Notes under the pieces: model-generated
The model's input: only the letters and a program-made list of their open reading frames with translations
Databases searched by the model: none
What the model was told of the DNA's origin: nothing
Position numbers and translations under genes: made by a program
Shown: in pieces, positions 44,620 through 56,604 of the stretch
Layout of the letters: every line of letters begins with the position of its first letter
Numbering within the stretch: the stretch's first letter is position 1
Origin: Desmodus rotundus
Taxonomy: Eukaryota > Chordata > Mammalia > Chiroptera > Phyllostomidae
Direction of reading: 5' to 3'
DNA length: 64,000 nucleotides
Assembly: GCF_022682495.2 (NCBI RefSeq)
Contig: NC_071389.1
Coordinates: forward strand, 99,675,951-99,739,950

Positions 44620-47600
44620 TTTTATTTTTATTTTTTATTTTTAATTATTTTTTACTTATGTTTTTAAATATTTTATTGTACTTTTCCCCATTTTCATTTA
44701 GTGTCCTTATACGATGCTCCCCCTCCCTGTAATCACCACAGCCTCATCCATGTCCATGAGTCCTTTTTCCTTTTTGTTCTATCTCTTCAACTCCTAACCT
44801 CCCCCAACCCCCTTAGCTGTTATCCTGCTCTCTATCTATGAGTCTGTCTCAATTTTGCTTGTTAGTTGAATTTGTTCATTAAATTCCATATATGAGTGAA
44901 ATCATATAGGTTTCTCTTTCTCTCACTGGCTTATTTCACTTAGCATAATGTTTTCCAGGTCCATTCATGCTCTTGCAAAGGGTAAAATTTTCTTCTTTTT
45001 TTATGGCTGAGTAGAATTCCATTGTGTAAATGTCCCATAGCTGTTTTATCCACTCATCTACTGATGGACATTTAGGCTGCTTCCATATCTTGGCAATTGT
45101 ACATAATACTGCAATGAATATAGATGTGCTCATGTTCTTTTGAATTAGTGTTTTGGCTTCCTTCAAATTTATTCCCAGAAATGGGATGGCTGGGTTAAAA
45201 GGCATATCCATTTTTAAAAGTTTTGAGATGTCTCCATAGTGCTTTACACAGTGGCTTTACCAATCTGCATTCCCACCAACAATGCAAAAGAGTCCCTCTT
45301 TCTCCACATCCTCAGCAGCAATCATTGTTTGTTGATTTATTGGTGATAGTTATTCTGACAGGTGTGAGATGATATCTAACTGTGGCTTTAATTTTCATGT
45401 CTCTGATGATTAGTGACATTGAGCATCTTTTCATATGCCTATTGGCCATCCATAGACACCTCTCTGGAGAAGTGTCTATTTAGGTCTTTTGCTCATTATA
45501 TTGGGTTGGGTTTTTTTTTTCATGCTGAGTTTTGTAAGTTCTTTATAAATTTTGCATATTAACCCCTTATCAGATGTATGAGCAAATATGTTCTCCCATT
45601 AACATATTGGGTTGTCTTTTTATTTTATTGATGTTTTCCTTTGCTGTACAAAATCTTTTGGTTTGATGTAGTCCCATTTGTTTATTTTATTCTGTTGTTT
45701 CTCTTGCCTGTGGTGATATATCATATAAAATATTGCTGTGAGCCATGTCTGAGATTTTGCTGCATATGTTTTCTTCTATGATTTTTATACTTTTAGTTCT
45801 AACATTTAAGTCTTTAATTCATTTTGAATTTATTCTTGTGTGTTGTATAAGAAGGTGGTTTATTTTCATTTTTTTGCACACATCTGTCCAATTTTCCCAA
45901 CACCATTTATTGAATAAACTGTCTTTAGCCCATTGTATGCTCTTGAGTCTTCTGCTTCTGTTGAATATTAATTGCGTATAAAGTTGTGAGTTTATTTCTG
46001 GGCTCTCTATGCTGTTCCATTGATCTATGTATCTTTTTTATGCCATGCTGTTTGATTACTGTGGCCTTATAGTATAGTTTGGTATTAGGTAGCATGATAC
46101 TTCCAAATTTATTCTTCTTTCTCAGTATTGCTGTTGCTATATGGGGCCTTTTGTGGTTCCACATTAATTTTTGTTAATATTTGTTCTAATTCTGTGAAAT
46201 ATGTTATTGGGATCTTGATAGGAATTGCATTGTGTATATAGAATGCTTTGGGTAGTATGGACATTTTACTGATGTTAATTCTTTCTATCCATGGACATAG
46301 TATGAGCTTCTACTTATTTGTATCATCTTCTATTTCTTTCATCAGTGTCATAATTTTCCAAGTACAGGTCTTTCAAATGCTTGGTTAGGTTTATCCCTAG
46401 GTATTTTATCAGCAATTGTGAATTAGACTGTTTTCTTAATTTCCTTTTCTGTTAGTTTGTTATTGATATATAAAAATGCAACTGATTTTAGGTTATTGAT
46501 TATGTATCCTGCTATTTTTCTGAATTCATTTATCAATTCTAATAGTGTCTTGGTGGAATGTTTGGGGTTTTCTGTGTACACATCATGCCATCTGCAAATA
46601 AAGAGATTTTACTTCTTCCTTTCTAATTTTGATACCTTTTATTTCTTCTCCTTGTCTGATTGGTGTGGGTAGGACTTCCACTACCATGTTGAATAAGAGA
46701 GGTGAAAATGGACATCCCTGTCTTTTCTAATTTTAAGGGAAATTCTTGCATTTCTTGCCCTTTGAGTATGATACTATCAGTGGGTTTATTATATATGGCA
46801 TTAATCATGTTTAGGTGTGTCCCCTGTATTCCCACTTTGCTGGAAATATTTTTTATCATAAATATGTGATGGATTTTATCAAAAGCTTTTCTGCATCTAT
46901 TGATATGATCATGTGGTTTTTATCCTTCATTTTGTTTATGGATGAATCACATTTATTTTTTGTGACTGTTGTATCAACATTCCATTTCCCAGAATAAATC
47001 CCACTTGATTATGCTGTATGATCTTTTTGATGTATTGCTGTATATGGTTTGCTAATATTTCTTTAGAATTTTAGCATGTATGTTCATCAGGAACAGTGGC
47101 CTGTAATTTTCTTTTTTTGTAGTGTCTTTATCTGGCTTTGGAATTAGGATAATGCTGGCCAAGTAAAAGAAGCTTGGGAGCTTTCCCTTCTCTTGAATTT
47201 TATGAATAGTTTGAGAAGGAAAGGTGTTAGTTGTTCTCGGAATGTTTGGTAAAATTCACCTACGAAGCCATCCAGTCCGGAGCTTCAATTTGTTGGGAGT
47301 TTTTTGACTATTGCTTCAATTTCCTTAGGTGTAATATGTTTATTTAGATTCTCTGACTCTTCCTGATTTAGTTTTGGAAGATTGTATGATTTTAGGAATT
47401 TTTCAATTTAGTCCAGGCTGTTCAATATTTTGACATATAGTTCTTCATAATATTTTCTTACAATCCTTTGTATTTCTTTTGTGTTAGTTGTTATTTCTGT
47501 TCTTTCATTTATAATGTTAATTATTTGGGTCCTCTCTCTTTTTTCTTGTTGAGTCTGGTTAAATGTTTTTCAATCTTATTAATCTCTTTTTAATCTTTTC

Positions 47601-48215
47601 AAAGACCCAGCTCTTTGATTCATTGACCTTTTTTCATTTTTTAGACTCTATTTTGTTTGTTTCTGCTCTGATCTTTATTATTTCCCACCTTCTATTGTCT
47701 TTAGGCTTCATTTGTTGTGCTTTTTCAGGTTATTTTAAGTGTAAAGTTGGCTTATTTAGTTGTGCTTTTTCTTGTTTTTTGAGATAGGCCTGTAATGCTA
47801 TGAATTTCCCTCTTAGGATTGCTTTCCCTGTGTCCCACAGATTTTGGATTATTGTGTTCTCATATTAATTTGTTTCAAGGTATCTTTTGCTTTCTTCCTT
47901 GATCTTTTTGTTGACCCTTTTATTATTTAATAAAATATTGTTTAGTTCCACATCTTTGTGTATTTTTCAGTGTTCTCTATGTGATTGATTTCTAGATTTC
48001 ATAGCTTTGTGTTCAGAGAAGATGCTTGATATGATTTCAATCTTCTTACAATTATTGAGACTTGTTCTATGTCCTAACATGTGGCCTATCTTAGAAAATG
48101 TTCCATGTGAACTAGAAAAGTATGGATATTCTGCTGCTTTGGGGTGAGATCCTCTGAAAATATCAACTGAATCCATTTTATCTAGTGTGTCATTAGTGTG
48201 TCTAGTGGCCTGTAT
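44620..48215 (-). mobile_element. Old L1 (older than the bat-specific copies), ORF2 and 3' UTR
   Basis: Minus-strand L1 with 3' UTR (44620-44940), the ORF2 C-terminus (on minus, CPSVDEWIKQLWDIYTMEFY at about 45100-45030), reverse transcriptase near 46600-47400 and part of the endonuclease up to about 48200. The codon matching the shared amber stop of young copies reads TTC (phenylalanine) here. The catalytic box region near 46590 is degraded (GAT GGC). It ends where a younger L1 inserted at about 48216-48230. Confidence 0.85.
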
Positions 48216-49691
48216 TGATTTTCTTTTTTTCTTTTTTCTTGTTTTTATTTATTTTTTTCAAAGTCAATATTTACTTTTTTCCATTTCTTTTTAATATTAA
48301 TGTTGTTCAAGTACAGTTTTCTGACTTTTTCCCCCACAACTCTCTCTTACCCTACCCATACCACCTCCCTCCCCTAATCACACGCCCCCCTTGGTTTTTC
48401 CCATGTGTCCTTTATAGATGTTCCTGAAAACCCTTCACCCCTTTGCCTCCTATCTCCCCTCTGGTTACTGTCCATTTGTACTTAATTTCAATGTTTCTGT
48501 TTACATTTTGCTCGCTTGTTTGTTTTGTTAATTAGGTTCCACTTAAAGGTGAGATCATATGGTATTTGTCTTTCACCACCTGGCTTATCTCACTTAGCAT
48601 AATGCTCTCCAGTTCCATCCATGCTATCGCAAAGAATAAGAGCTCCTTCTTCTTTCTGCTGTGTAATATTCCATTGTATAAATGTAACATAGTTTTTAAA
48701 AATTTTTATTGTTATTCAATTAGAATAACTGCATTTTCTCCCCATCCCTCCACCCCACCTCAGCCAAACCCACCGCTCTTCCCCACCTTCCCCTTCCCCC
48801 CCCCACTCTGTCCATGTGTCCTTTAAAGTAGTTCCTGTAAACCCCTCCCCCAATGTCTCCTCCCCAGTCCCCTCTGGCTATTGTTAGATTGTTCTTAACT
48901 TCAATGGCTCTGACTATATTTTGTTTGCTTTTTTCTTTTGTTGATTATGTTCCAGTTAAAGGTGAGATCATATGGTATTTGTCCCTCACAGCCTGACTTA
49001 TTTCACTTAGCATAATGCTCTCCAGTTCCATCCATGCTGTTGCAAAGGGTATAAGCTCCTTCTTTCTCCCTGCTGCATAGAATCCCATTGTGTAAATGTC
49101 CCACAGTTTTTTGATCCACTCATTTGCTCATGGGCACTTCAGTTGCTTCCAGTACTTGGCTATTGTAAATTGTGCTGCTATGAACTTTGGGGTGCATAGG
49201 TTCTTTTGGATTGGTGTTTCAGGGTTCTTAGGGTATAATCCCAGCAGTGGAATTGCTGGGTCAAAGGGCAGTTCCATTTTTAGTTTTCTGAGGAAATTCC
49301 ATACTGTTTTCCACAGTGGCCTCACCAGTCTGCATTACCACCAACAATGTACTAGGGTTCCCTTTACTCCGCATCCTCTCCAACATTTGTTTGTGGATTT
49401 CTTTATGTTGGCCACTCTGACTGGTGTGAGGTGGTTAAACCTCATTGTGGTTTTAATTTGCATCTGTCTGATAGCTAGTGATGCTGAGCATCTTTTCATA
49501 TGTCTCTGGGCCCTCTGTATGTCTTCCTTGGAGAAGTGTCTGTTCAAGTCCTTTGCCCATTTTTTAATTGGGTTGTTTGTCTTCCTAGAGTGGAGTTGTG
49601 TGAGTTCTTTATATATTTTGGAGATCAGACCCTTGTCTGAGGTATCATTGGCAAATATATTTTCCCATATTGTTGGTTCTCTTTTCATTTT

Positions 49692-51688
49692 TTAATATAT
49701 TTATTGATTATGCTATTACAGTTGTCCTATTTCCGCCCCTTCACTCAACTCCATCTTGCCCACCTCCTCCCTCCCACATTCCCCCCTATAGTTCATGTCC
49801 GTGGGTCATACTTATAAGTTCTTCGGCTTCTACATTTACTACACTATTCTTACCTTCCCACTGTCTATTTTCCACCTACCATTTATGCTATTTATTCTCT
49901 GTACCTTTCCCCCCTCTCTCTCTCCCCCAACCCCTATTGGTACCCTCCATGTGATCTCCATTTCTGTGGTTTGGTTTCTGTTCTAGTTGTTTGCTTAGTT
50001 TGCTTTTGTTTTGGTTTTAGGTGTGGTTGTTAATAACTGTGAGTTTGCTGTCATTTTTAGTGTTCATATTTTTTATCTTCTTTTTCTTAGATAATTCCCT
50101 TTAACATTTCATATAATAAGGGCTTGGTGATGATGAACTCCTTTAACTTGACCTTATCTGAGAAGCACTTTATCTTCCCTTTCATCCTAAATGATAGCTT
50201 TGCTGGATACAGTAATCTTGGATGTAGGCTCTTGCCTTTCATGACTTGGAATACTTCTTGCCAGTCCCTTCTTGCCTGTAAGGTCTCGTTGGAGAAATCA
50301 GCTGACAGTCTTATGGGAACCCCTTTGTAGGTAACTGTGTCCTTTTCTCTTGCTGTTTCTAAGATTCTCTCCTTATGTTTAATCTTGGGTAACTTAATTA
50401 TGATGTGCCTTGGTGTGTTCCTCCTTGGGTCCAGCTTCTTTGGGACTCTCTGAGCTTCCTGGACTTCCTGGAAGTCTATTTCCTTTGCCAGATTAGGGAA
50501 GTTCTCCTTCATTATTTGTTCAAATAAGTTTTCAGTTTCTTGCTCTTCCTCTTCTCCTTCTGGCACCCCTATAATTCGGATGTTGGAATGTTTCAAGATG
50601 TCCTGGAGGCTCCTAAGCCTCTCCTCATTTTTCTGAATTCTTGTTTCTTCATTCTTTTCTGATTCGATGTTTCTTTCTTCCTTCTGGTCCACACCATTGG
50701 TTTGAGTCCCAGTTTCCTTCGCATCACTATTGGTTCCCTGTACATTTTCCTTTGTTTCTCTTAGCATTGCCTTCATTTTTTCATCTGGTTTTCAAACAAA
50801 TTCAAGCAATTCTGTGAGTGTCTTAATAACCAGTGTTTTGAACTGTGCATCCGATAGGTTGGCTATCTCTTCCTCACTTAGTTGTATTCTTTCTAGAGCT
50901 TTGAAGTGTTCTGTCATTTGGGCCATTTTTTTTTTCTTTGCCTTGGCGTGTCTGTCAGTTAAAGGGGCGGAGCCTTAGGTGTTCCCAGGGCAGGGCAGGG
51001 TAAAGCTGGTCGCTGGTCCCTGGGCTGTGATACTGTACGTGGGGGAGGGGCTGAGAGGAGCAATGGTGCCTGGTCCCCTCTTCACCAGATATCAGTCTTT
51101 CACTCCTCTACCCACAATCAAATTGGGCCCTTCTGGTGCTGGTTCCCAAGTGGTGGGCTTGTGCACACTCTAGGCCCCTGTGGGTCTCTCCAACAACCTC
51201 TCCTGTGAGGCTGGGAGGCTCTCCTGCTGCCGCCCTAACCCCCAGGGGCGCTTTTAATGAGAGGTCTGAGGCTTTATTTCCCTGCGCTGGAGCCCTGGGT
51301 TAAGCAGTCTGCTTCACTCCCATCTGTTCTTCCAGGTTTATGTTTTGTGAGTGTGGGGCCGTGGGGTACTATCTGCTGCTCTGCCTGCCCTGTTCTCTGC
51401 CACTCTGATTCCGGCCCTCTCGGTTTATCTGTGCGTGAATGTAGGGCCGCAGGGTCTGCTACTGGTCTGACTGCCTGCCCTTCCTCCCACACTCCGCCAG
51501 TCTCGGTCCCGCCTCGGCAACTCCAGTCCTCTCCGCCCCGGTGCCCGTCTCTGCCCCTCCTACCCGTCTGGATGAATGTTTATTTTTTATTTCCTTGGTG
51601 TTGGACTTCCTTACCGTTCGATTTTCCGTCAGTTCTGGTTGTGCAAGGAGGCGCAGTGTGTCTACCTACGCTGCCATCTTGGTTCTCC
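49692..51688 (-). mobile_element. HAL1 copy C, 2.0 kb, complete ends
   Basis: Perfect 17-bp duplication GGTTCTCTTTTCATTTT at 49675-49691 and 51689-51705, ending at a TTTT/AA site ideal for L1 endonuclease. On minus it has the 5' end ACCAAGATGGCAGCG (about 51683-51669), a GC-rich 5' UTR of about 750 bp, ORF1 (50926-50087), a 3' region of about 400 bp and an AATAAATATATTA-type end. It lacks ORF2. Confidence 0.93.
50087..50926 (-). pseudogene. HAL1 ORF1, full span with a single stop
   Basis: ATG 50926-50924 opens the frame. The only interruption I see is TGA at 50794-50792 (codon 45). From Met 50776 the frame runs 229 codons to the stop at 50087. It covers the coiled-coil region, the RRM-like IRIIGVPEGEEEEQETENLF, TPRHIIIKLPKIKHKERIL, TYKGVPIRLSADFSNETLQA and the C-terminus (LSFRMKGKIKCFSDKVKLKE). 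It is the best-preserved HAL1 ORF1 in the window apart from the stop, which is also present in copy D. Confidence 0.88.
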
Positions 51689-54600
51689 GGTTCTCTTTTC
51701 ATTTTAATGCTTTTTTCTTTAGCCACGCAGAAGCTTTTTATTTTGATGAGGTCCCACTTGTTTATTGTTTCCTTTATGTCCCTTGCTTTAGGGGACGTGT
51801 CTGTGAGGGTGTTGCTGCGTGGGATGTCTGAGATTTTCCTGCCAATGTTTTCCTCTAGGACTTGTATTGTGTTATAACTTATATTTAAGTCTTTTATCCA
51901 CCTTGAATTTATTTTTGTGTATGGCGTAAGTTGGTGATCGAGTTTCATTTTTTTGTTCATAGATGTCCAGATCTCCCAACACCATTTGTTGAAGAGGCTT
52001 TTTTTGCTCCATTTTATGCTCCTGCCTCCTTTGTCAAATATTTATTGACCGTAAAGACTTGGGTTTATTTCTGGGCTCTCTGTTCTGTTCCTTTGGTCTA
52101 CAAGCCTGTTTTTATGCCAGTACCAGGCTGATTTGATTACCGTGGCCTTGTAATACAGTTTGATATCAGGTATTGTGATTCCTCCTGCTTTGTTCTTTTT
52201 TCTCAAAATTGCTACAGCTCCTCGGGGTCATTTATGGTTCCATATAAATTTCTGAAATGTCTGTTCTATATCTTTGAAATATATCATGGGTACTTTAATA
52301 GGGATTGCATTGAATCTACAAATTGCTTTGGGTAGTATGGCCACTTTGATGATGTTAATTCTTCTAATCCATGAGCATTAAATGTACCATAGTTTTTGAT
52401 CCACTCATTTACTCATGGGCACTTAGGTTGCTTCCAGCACTTGGCTATTGTAAATTGTGCTGCTATGAACATTGGGATGCATAGGATCTTTTGGATTGGT
52501 GTTTCATGTTTCTTCAATATAATCGTAGCAGTGGAATTAGTGGCTCAAAAGGCAGTTCCATTTTTAGTTTTCTGAGGAAATTCCATCCTCTTTTCCACTG
52601 TGGCTGCGCTGATTGCACTGATTGCAGACTTTTCCAGCCTGTATTCCCACCAACAGTGAAATGGGGTTCCCTTTTCTTCACAACCTCTCCAACACTTGTT
52701 GTTTGTTGCTTTTTTTATGTTAGCCAATTGGACTGGTGTGAGTGGTATCTCATTGTACTTTTAATTTGCATCTCTCTGATAGATAGTGATGCTGAGCATC
52801 TTTTCTTATGTGTGTGGACCCTCTGTATGTCCTCTTTGTAGAAGTGTCTGTACAAGTCCTGGGTCCATTTTTAAATTGGATTATTTGTGTTCCTGGAGTA
52901 GAGTCATGTGAGTATTTTATATATTTTGCAGATTAAACCCTTGCCCAAGGTGTCATTGGCAAATATGTTTTCCCCTGAGGTTGGTTCCCTTTTCAATTTG
53001 TTGATGTTTTCTTTAACTCTGCTGAAGCTTTTTATTTTGATGAAGTTTCCTTTAGTTATTCCTTCCTTTATGTCCATTTCTCTAGGGGACATGTCAGTGA
53101 AAATAATGCTGGGTGGGATATCTGAGTTTTTCCTGCCTATGTTCCCTTCTATGACTTTCATGGTATTGTGACTTATATTTAATTCTTTTATCCATCTTGA
53201 ATTTATTTTTATGAGTGGTCAAGTTTCATTTTTGCATGTAGGTGTCCAGATCTCCCAACACCATTTGTTAAAGAGGCTATTTTTACTCCATCTTATGCTT
53301 CTGTTATTCTGTCAAATACTAATTGAACATGAGTTGGGTTTATTTCTGGACTGTCTTTTCTGTTCTGTTGATCAATGTATCTATGTCTGTGCCAGTACCA
53401 GTCTGTTTTAATTACCATTGCTTTGTAATAAAGTGTGATATCAGGTATTGTGATCCCTCCTATTTTGTTCTTCTTTGTCAAAGTTGCTGCAGCTATTCAT
53501 GGTCTTGTATGGTTCTATATACATTTTTGAGATGGTTGTTCTATTTCTGTGACATATGTCATCTGTATTTCCATAGGGATGTCATTGAATCTATAAATTG
53601 CTTTGGGTAGTAGGGACATTTTGATGATGTTAATTCTTCTAGTCCCTGAACATGGTATAAGCTTTCCGTTGTTTGTGTCTTCCTTGATTTCTTTTTCAGT
53701 GTTGTGTAGTTTTCTGAGTATAGTTCTTTTACCTCCTTGGTTAGGGTTATTCTTAGGCACTTTAGTTTCCTTGTCGCTATAGCAAATAGGATTTTTTTCC
53801 CCTGATTTCTCTTTTTATATTTTGTTGTTGGTGTACAAAAATGCCTTCAATTTCTGAATAGAGACTTTGTATTCTGCTGTTTTGCCAAATTCACTTTTTA
53901 GACTGAGTAGTTTTTTTGGTGTAGTCCATAGGATTTTCTACATGCATGGTCATGTTATCTGCAAATAATGACAGTTTTGTCTACCCCTTACAATTTGGAT
54001 ACCTTTTATTTCTTTTTATTGTGTGATCACAGTCTCTAGGACTTTCAATATGTAGAAAAGAAGTGGTGTTGTAGTTAATGCTAGGGAGAACATTTTTAAT
54101 TTTTGCCCATTGAATATGATGTTGGCTATAGGTTTCTCAGATATGGCCTTTATTATGTTGAGGTATGCTCCTTCTATTCCCACTTTCCTGAGTGTTTTTA
54201 TCATAAATGGGTACTGTACATTATCAAATGCTTTTTCTGCATCTATTGATATGATCATGTGATTTTTGTAATTCTTTTCTTTATGTGATGTGTTATGTTT
54301 ATTGATTTATGAATATTATACTATCCTTGCATTCCTGGAGTGAATCCCACTTGACCATGGTGTATGATCTTTTTAATGTTTTGCTAGATGCATTTGCCAG
54401 TATTTTTTTGAAAATTTTAGTGTCTATGTTCATCAGCAATATTGGCCTGTAGTTTTCTTTTTTTGTTGTATATTTTCTGGTTTTGGGAATAGAATGATGC
54501 TGGCTTCATAAAAAGAGTTTGTGGCCCTTCCTTCTTCTTGCCTCTTTTGGATTAGTCTGTGAAGGATAGGGGTTAGCTCTTTCTTAAATGTTTTGTGAAA

Positions 54601-55110
54601 TTATCCTGTGTAACCATCCAGTCAAGGGCCTTTTTAGTCTAGGAGTTTTTTGATTACTGCTTAGATTTCATCAGCTTTTATTGGTCTGTTCAGGCTTTCT
54701 GCTTCTTCTTCATTTGTTTTGGAAGATAATATTTTTCTAGAAATTTGTCCATTTCATCTAGGTTTTCAAATTTCTTGGCATATACTTCTTCATAGTAATT
54801 TCTTACAATCCTTTGTATTTTTGTGGTATCAGTTGCAATATCTCCTCTTTCATTTCTGATTTTATTTATTTGGGTCCACTCTTTCTTTCTTGATGAGCCT
54901 GCTTAAAGGCTTGTCGATTTTGTTTCTCTTTTGAAAAAACTAGGTCCCTGATTTATTGATCCTTTGAAATTTTCTTTTAATCTCTGTGTCATTTAATTTT
55001 TGTCTGATCTTGGTTATTTCTCTCCTCTACTAACTCTGGACTTTGTTTGTTGCTGTTCCTCCAGCTCTTGTAGGTGTAGGTTTAGGTTATTTATTTGAAA
55101 TGTTTCTTTT

Positions 55111-55374
55111 TTAAAAATTGTTATTCAATTACAGTTGCCTGCATTTTCTCCCCATCCCTCCACCCCACCTCAGTCAAACCCACCTCCCTCCCCCACCTCT
55201 ACCCTCCCCCACCTCTACCCTCCCCCATGATTTTGTCCATGTGTCCTTTATAGTAGCTCCTGTAAACCCCTCTCTCCACTATCCCCTCCCCACTCCCCTC
55301 TGGCTATTGTTAGATTGTTCTTAATTTCAATGTCTCTGGTTATATTTTGTTTGCTTTTTTGTGTGTGTTGATTA
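55111..55374 (-). mobile_element. L1 3' UTR fragment nested in the intermediate L1
   Basis: AAAAATTGTTATTCAATTAC terminus, a C-rich UTR with a tandem CCTCTACCCTCCCCCA duplication (55195-55225), ending TTTGTTTGCTTTTTTGTG. TCTTTTT-containing sequence flanks both sides. Confidence 0.8.
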
Positions 55375-55495
55375 TCTTTTTAGATAGTCTTGTATTGCTG
55401 TGAACTTCCCTCACAGGCTGCCTTCACTGTGTTCCGTAAGTTTTGGAGTGTTGTATGTTCATTTTCATTTGTTCCCAGAAAGTTTGTCTTTTTTT

Positions 55496-56604
55496 CAAGC
55501 CGTTGAGTATCCTTATAATCATTCCTCTAAACTCTTTATCTGATATTTTGCTTGCATTCATTTTATTTAGTTCTTCTTCTGAAGAATTATCTTGTTCTTT
55601 GTCTGAGGTCTGTTTCTTTGTCTTCCCACTTCACTGCTTCTTAGAACTTGTTTATTTGTGTTACATAGATCTGCAAAGACATGGTGTAGTCTTTTGTGAG
55701 ACCCGGCTATGACTGGCCCTGGGCAACCAATTTGGAGCTATCAGTGACCCACAGCATATAGCTCCTTCTTCTGGGCCTGATTTTGTGCAGAAAGAACCAG
55801 GCTGCAGCCAAGGTTGGCTTTTACCAGCACTGGGCCCGGAGGTTAGTCTGTTAAGGTCCCAGAGATATGCCTTAGTTAAGCCTAATCAATGCTATAGCCT
55901 CGAGGTTTATTTCTCAGCAACCTGGTTAAGTACCACAGGGTGGGGCAGAGTAAATTCTTCAGGGGGGCTATTGCTTCCCCTCAAGCTATGCTACTTGGAG
56001 GGGAGTGTTCTCTCTGGAAGGATGGCTCCTGCAGTAGGGGAATGACTTAGCACAGGGATCTTGGCAACTGTCCCACAGCTCTCTTTCCAGAGCCACCAGC
56101 TTCAAAGTTCCCTTACATGTCTCTAGTCCACTCTGTTCTCCATCTGCCAGAGCCCAGGTAAGTGATTGCAAATGAAATTTTGTGTGTCGGCCCTTGAAGA
56201 AGCTCTCTGCTTCTCTAGCCATCTGTCTATTGCAGACAGAAAATGTGCTGCTTTTCACAGCTGGGTATTTGCTTGGTTTCTTTCCCAGCTCTGGTGCTGT
56301 AGGCTTAGAAACCTGTAAGTGTGGGTTTAGACCCCACACTTCTCAGAGGGAACCCCCAACCACTGAAATATCACTCTGGAACTCCTGCTTCCTCCCATGG
56401 GAGTCCATCCAGCCCTCTTACACCTCCTTTGTACTCTCTATCAGTCACATTGTTGAGATGTGGTTTCTTCTGTGAGTCCTTGGTTATAATGCTTCACTAT
56501 GGCTAGTGTTTTGGTTTGTTATTTAGGATGATTTCTCCACAATTTAGTTGTAATGCCAGAGGAAGTTAGTGTAGCTTCCACTCCTCCTCTGCCATCTTTG
56601 TCTC
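55496..56604 (-). mobile_element. 5' region of an old L1 (5' UTR-like)
   Basis: Contains AGTATCCTTATAATCATTCC, TTATTTAGTTCTTCTTCTGA and GTCCCAGAGATATGCC, which I recognise as old L1 5' sequences read on minus. It terminates in CCTCTGCCATCTTTGTCTC, the complement of a typical L1 start (GAGACAAAGATGGCAGAGG). It may be the 5' end of the old L1 at 44620-48215, with ORF1 and the first part of the endonuclease missing. The open frames inside are chance. Confidence 0.55.

Larger units (their letters stand above)
48698..52379 (-). mobile_element. 5'-truncated young L1 nested in the intermediate L1, carrying HAL1 C
   Basis: 3' terminus TTTTTATTGTTATTCAATTA (about 48705), C-rich UTR, then ORF2 C-terminal third (on minus 49688-49335: [20 protein letters not shown]). 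HAL1 copy C interrupts it at 49692-51688; the ORF2 sequence then resumes to 52379. An 18-bp duplication flanks it (48680-48697 and 52380-52397). Confidence 0.88.
48222..55495 (-). mobile_element. L1 of intermediate age, split by two later L1 insertions
   Basis: Three minus-strand pieces form one element: 48222-48697 (3' UTR and ORF2 end), 52380-55110 (ORF2 body) and 55375-55495. The first join is defined by the duplication AAATGTA(A/C)CATAGTTTTT at 48680-48697 and 52380-52397. The ORF2 body contains recognisable but broken reverse transcriptase (on minus, [20 protein letters not shown] near 54258-54199). The catalytic box near 53955 reads FADN. TCTTTTTTTC at both outer ends (about 48228 and 55491) may be its own target duplication. 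Confidence 0.75.

Noticed and set aside
49096..49695. 199-codon plus-strand frame
   Set aside because: It is the antisense of L1 ORF2; the minus strand reads the known ORF2 C-terminal sequence. Similar antisense frames occur at 15159-15920 and 59434-58631.
55785..56506. Frames suggesting a gene between L1s
   Set aside because: The stretch matches an old L1 5' region ending in a typical L1 start; both strands have overlapping short frames and neither shows a domain.
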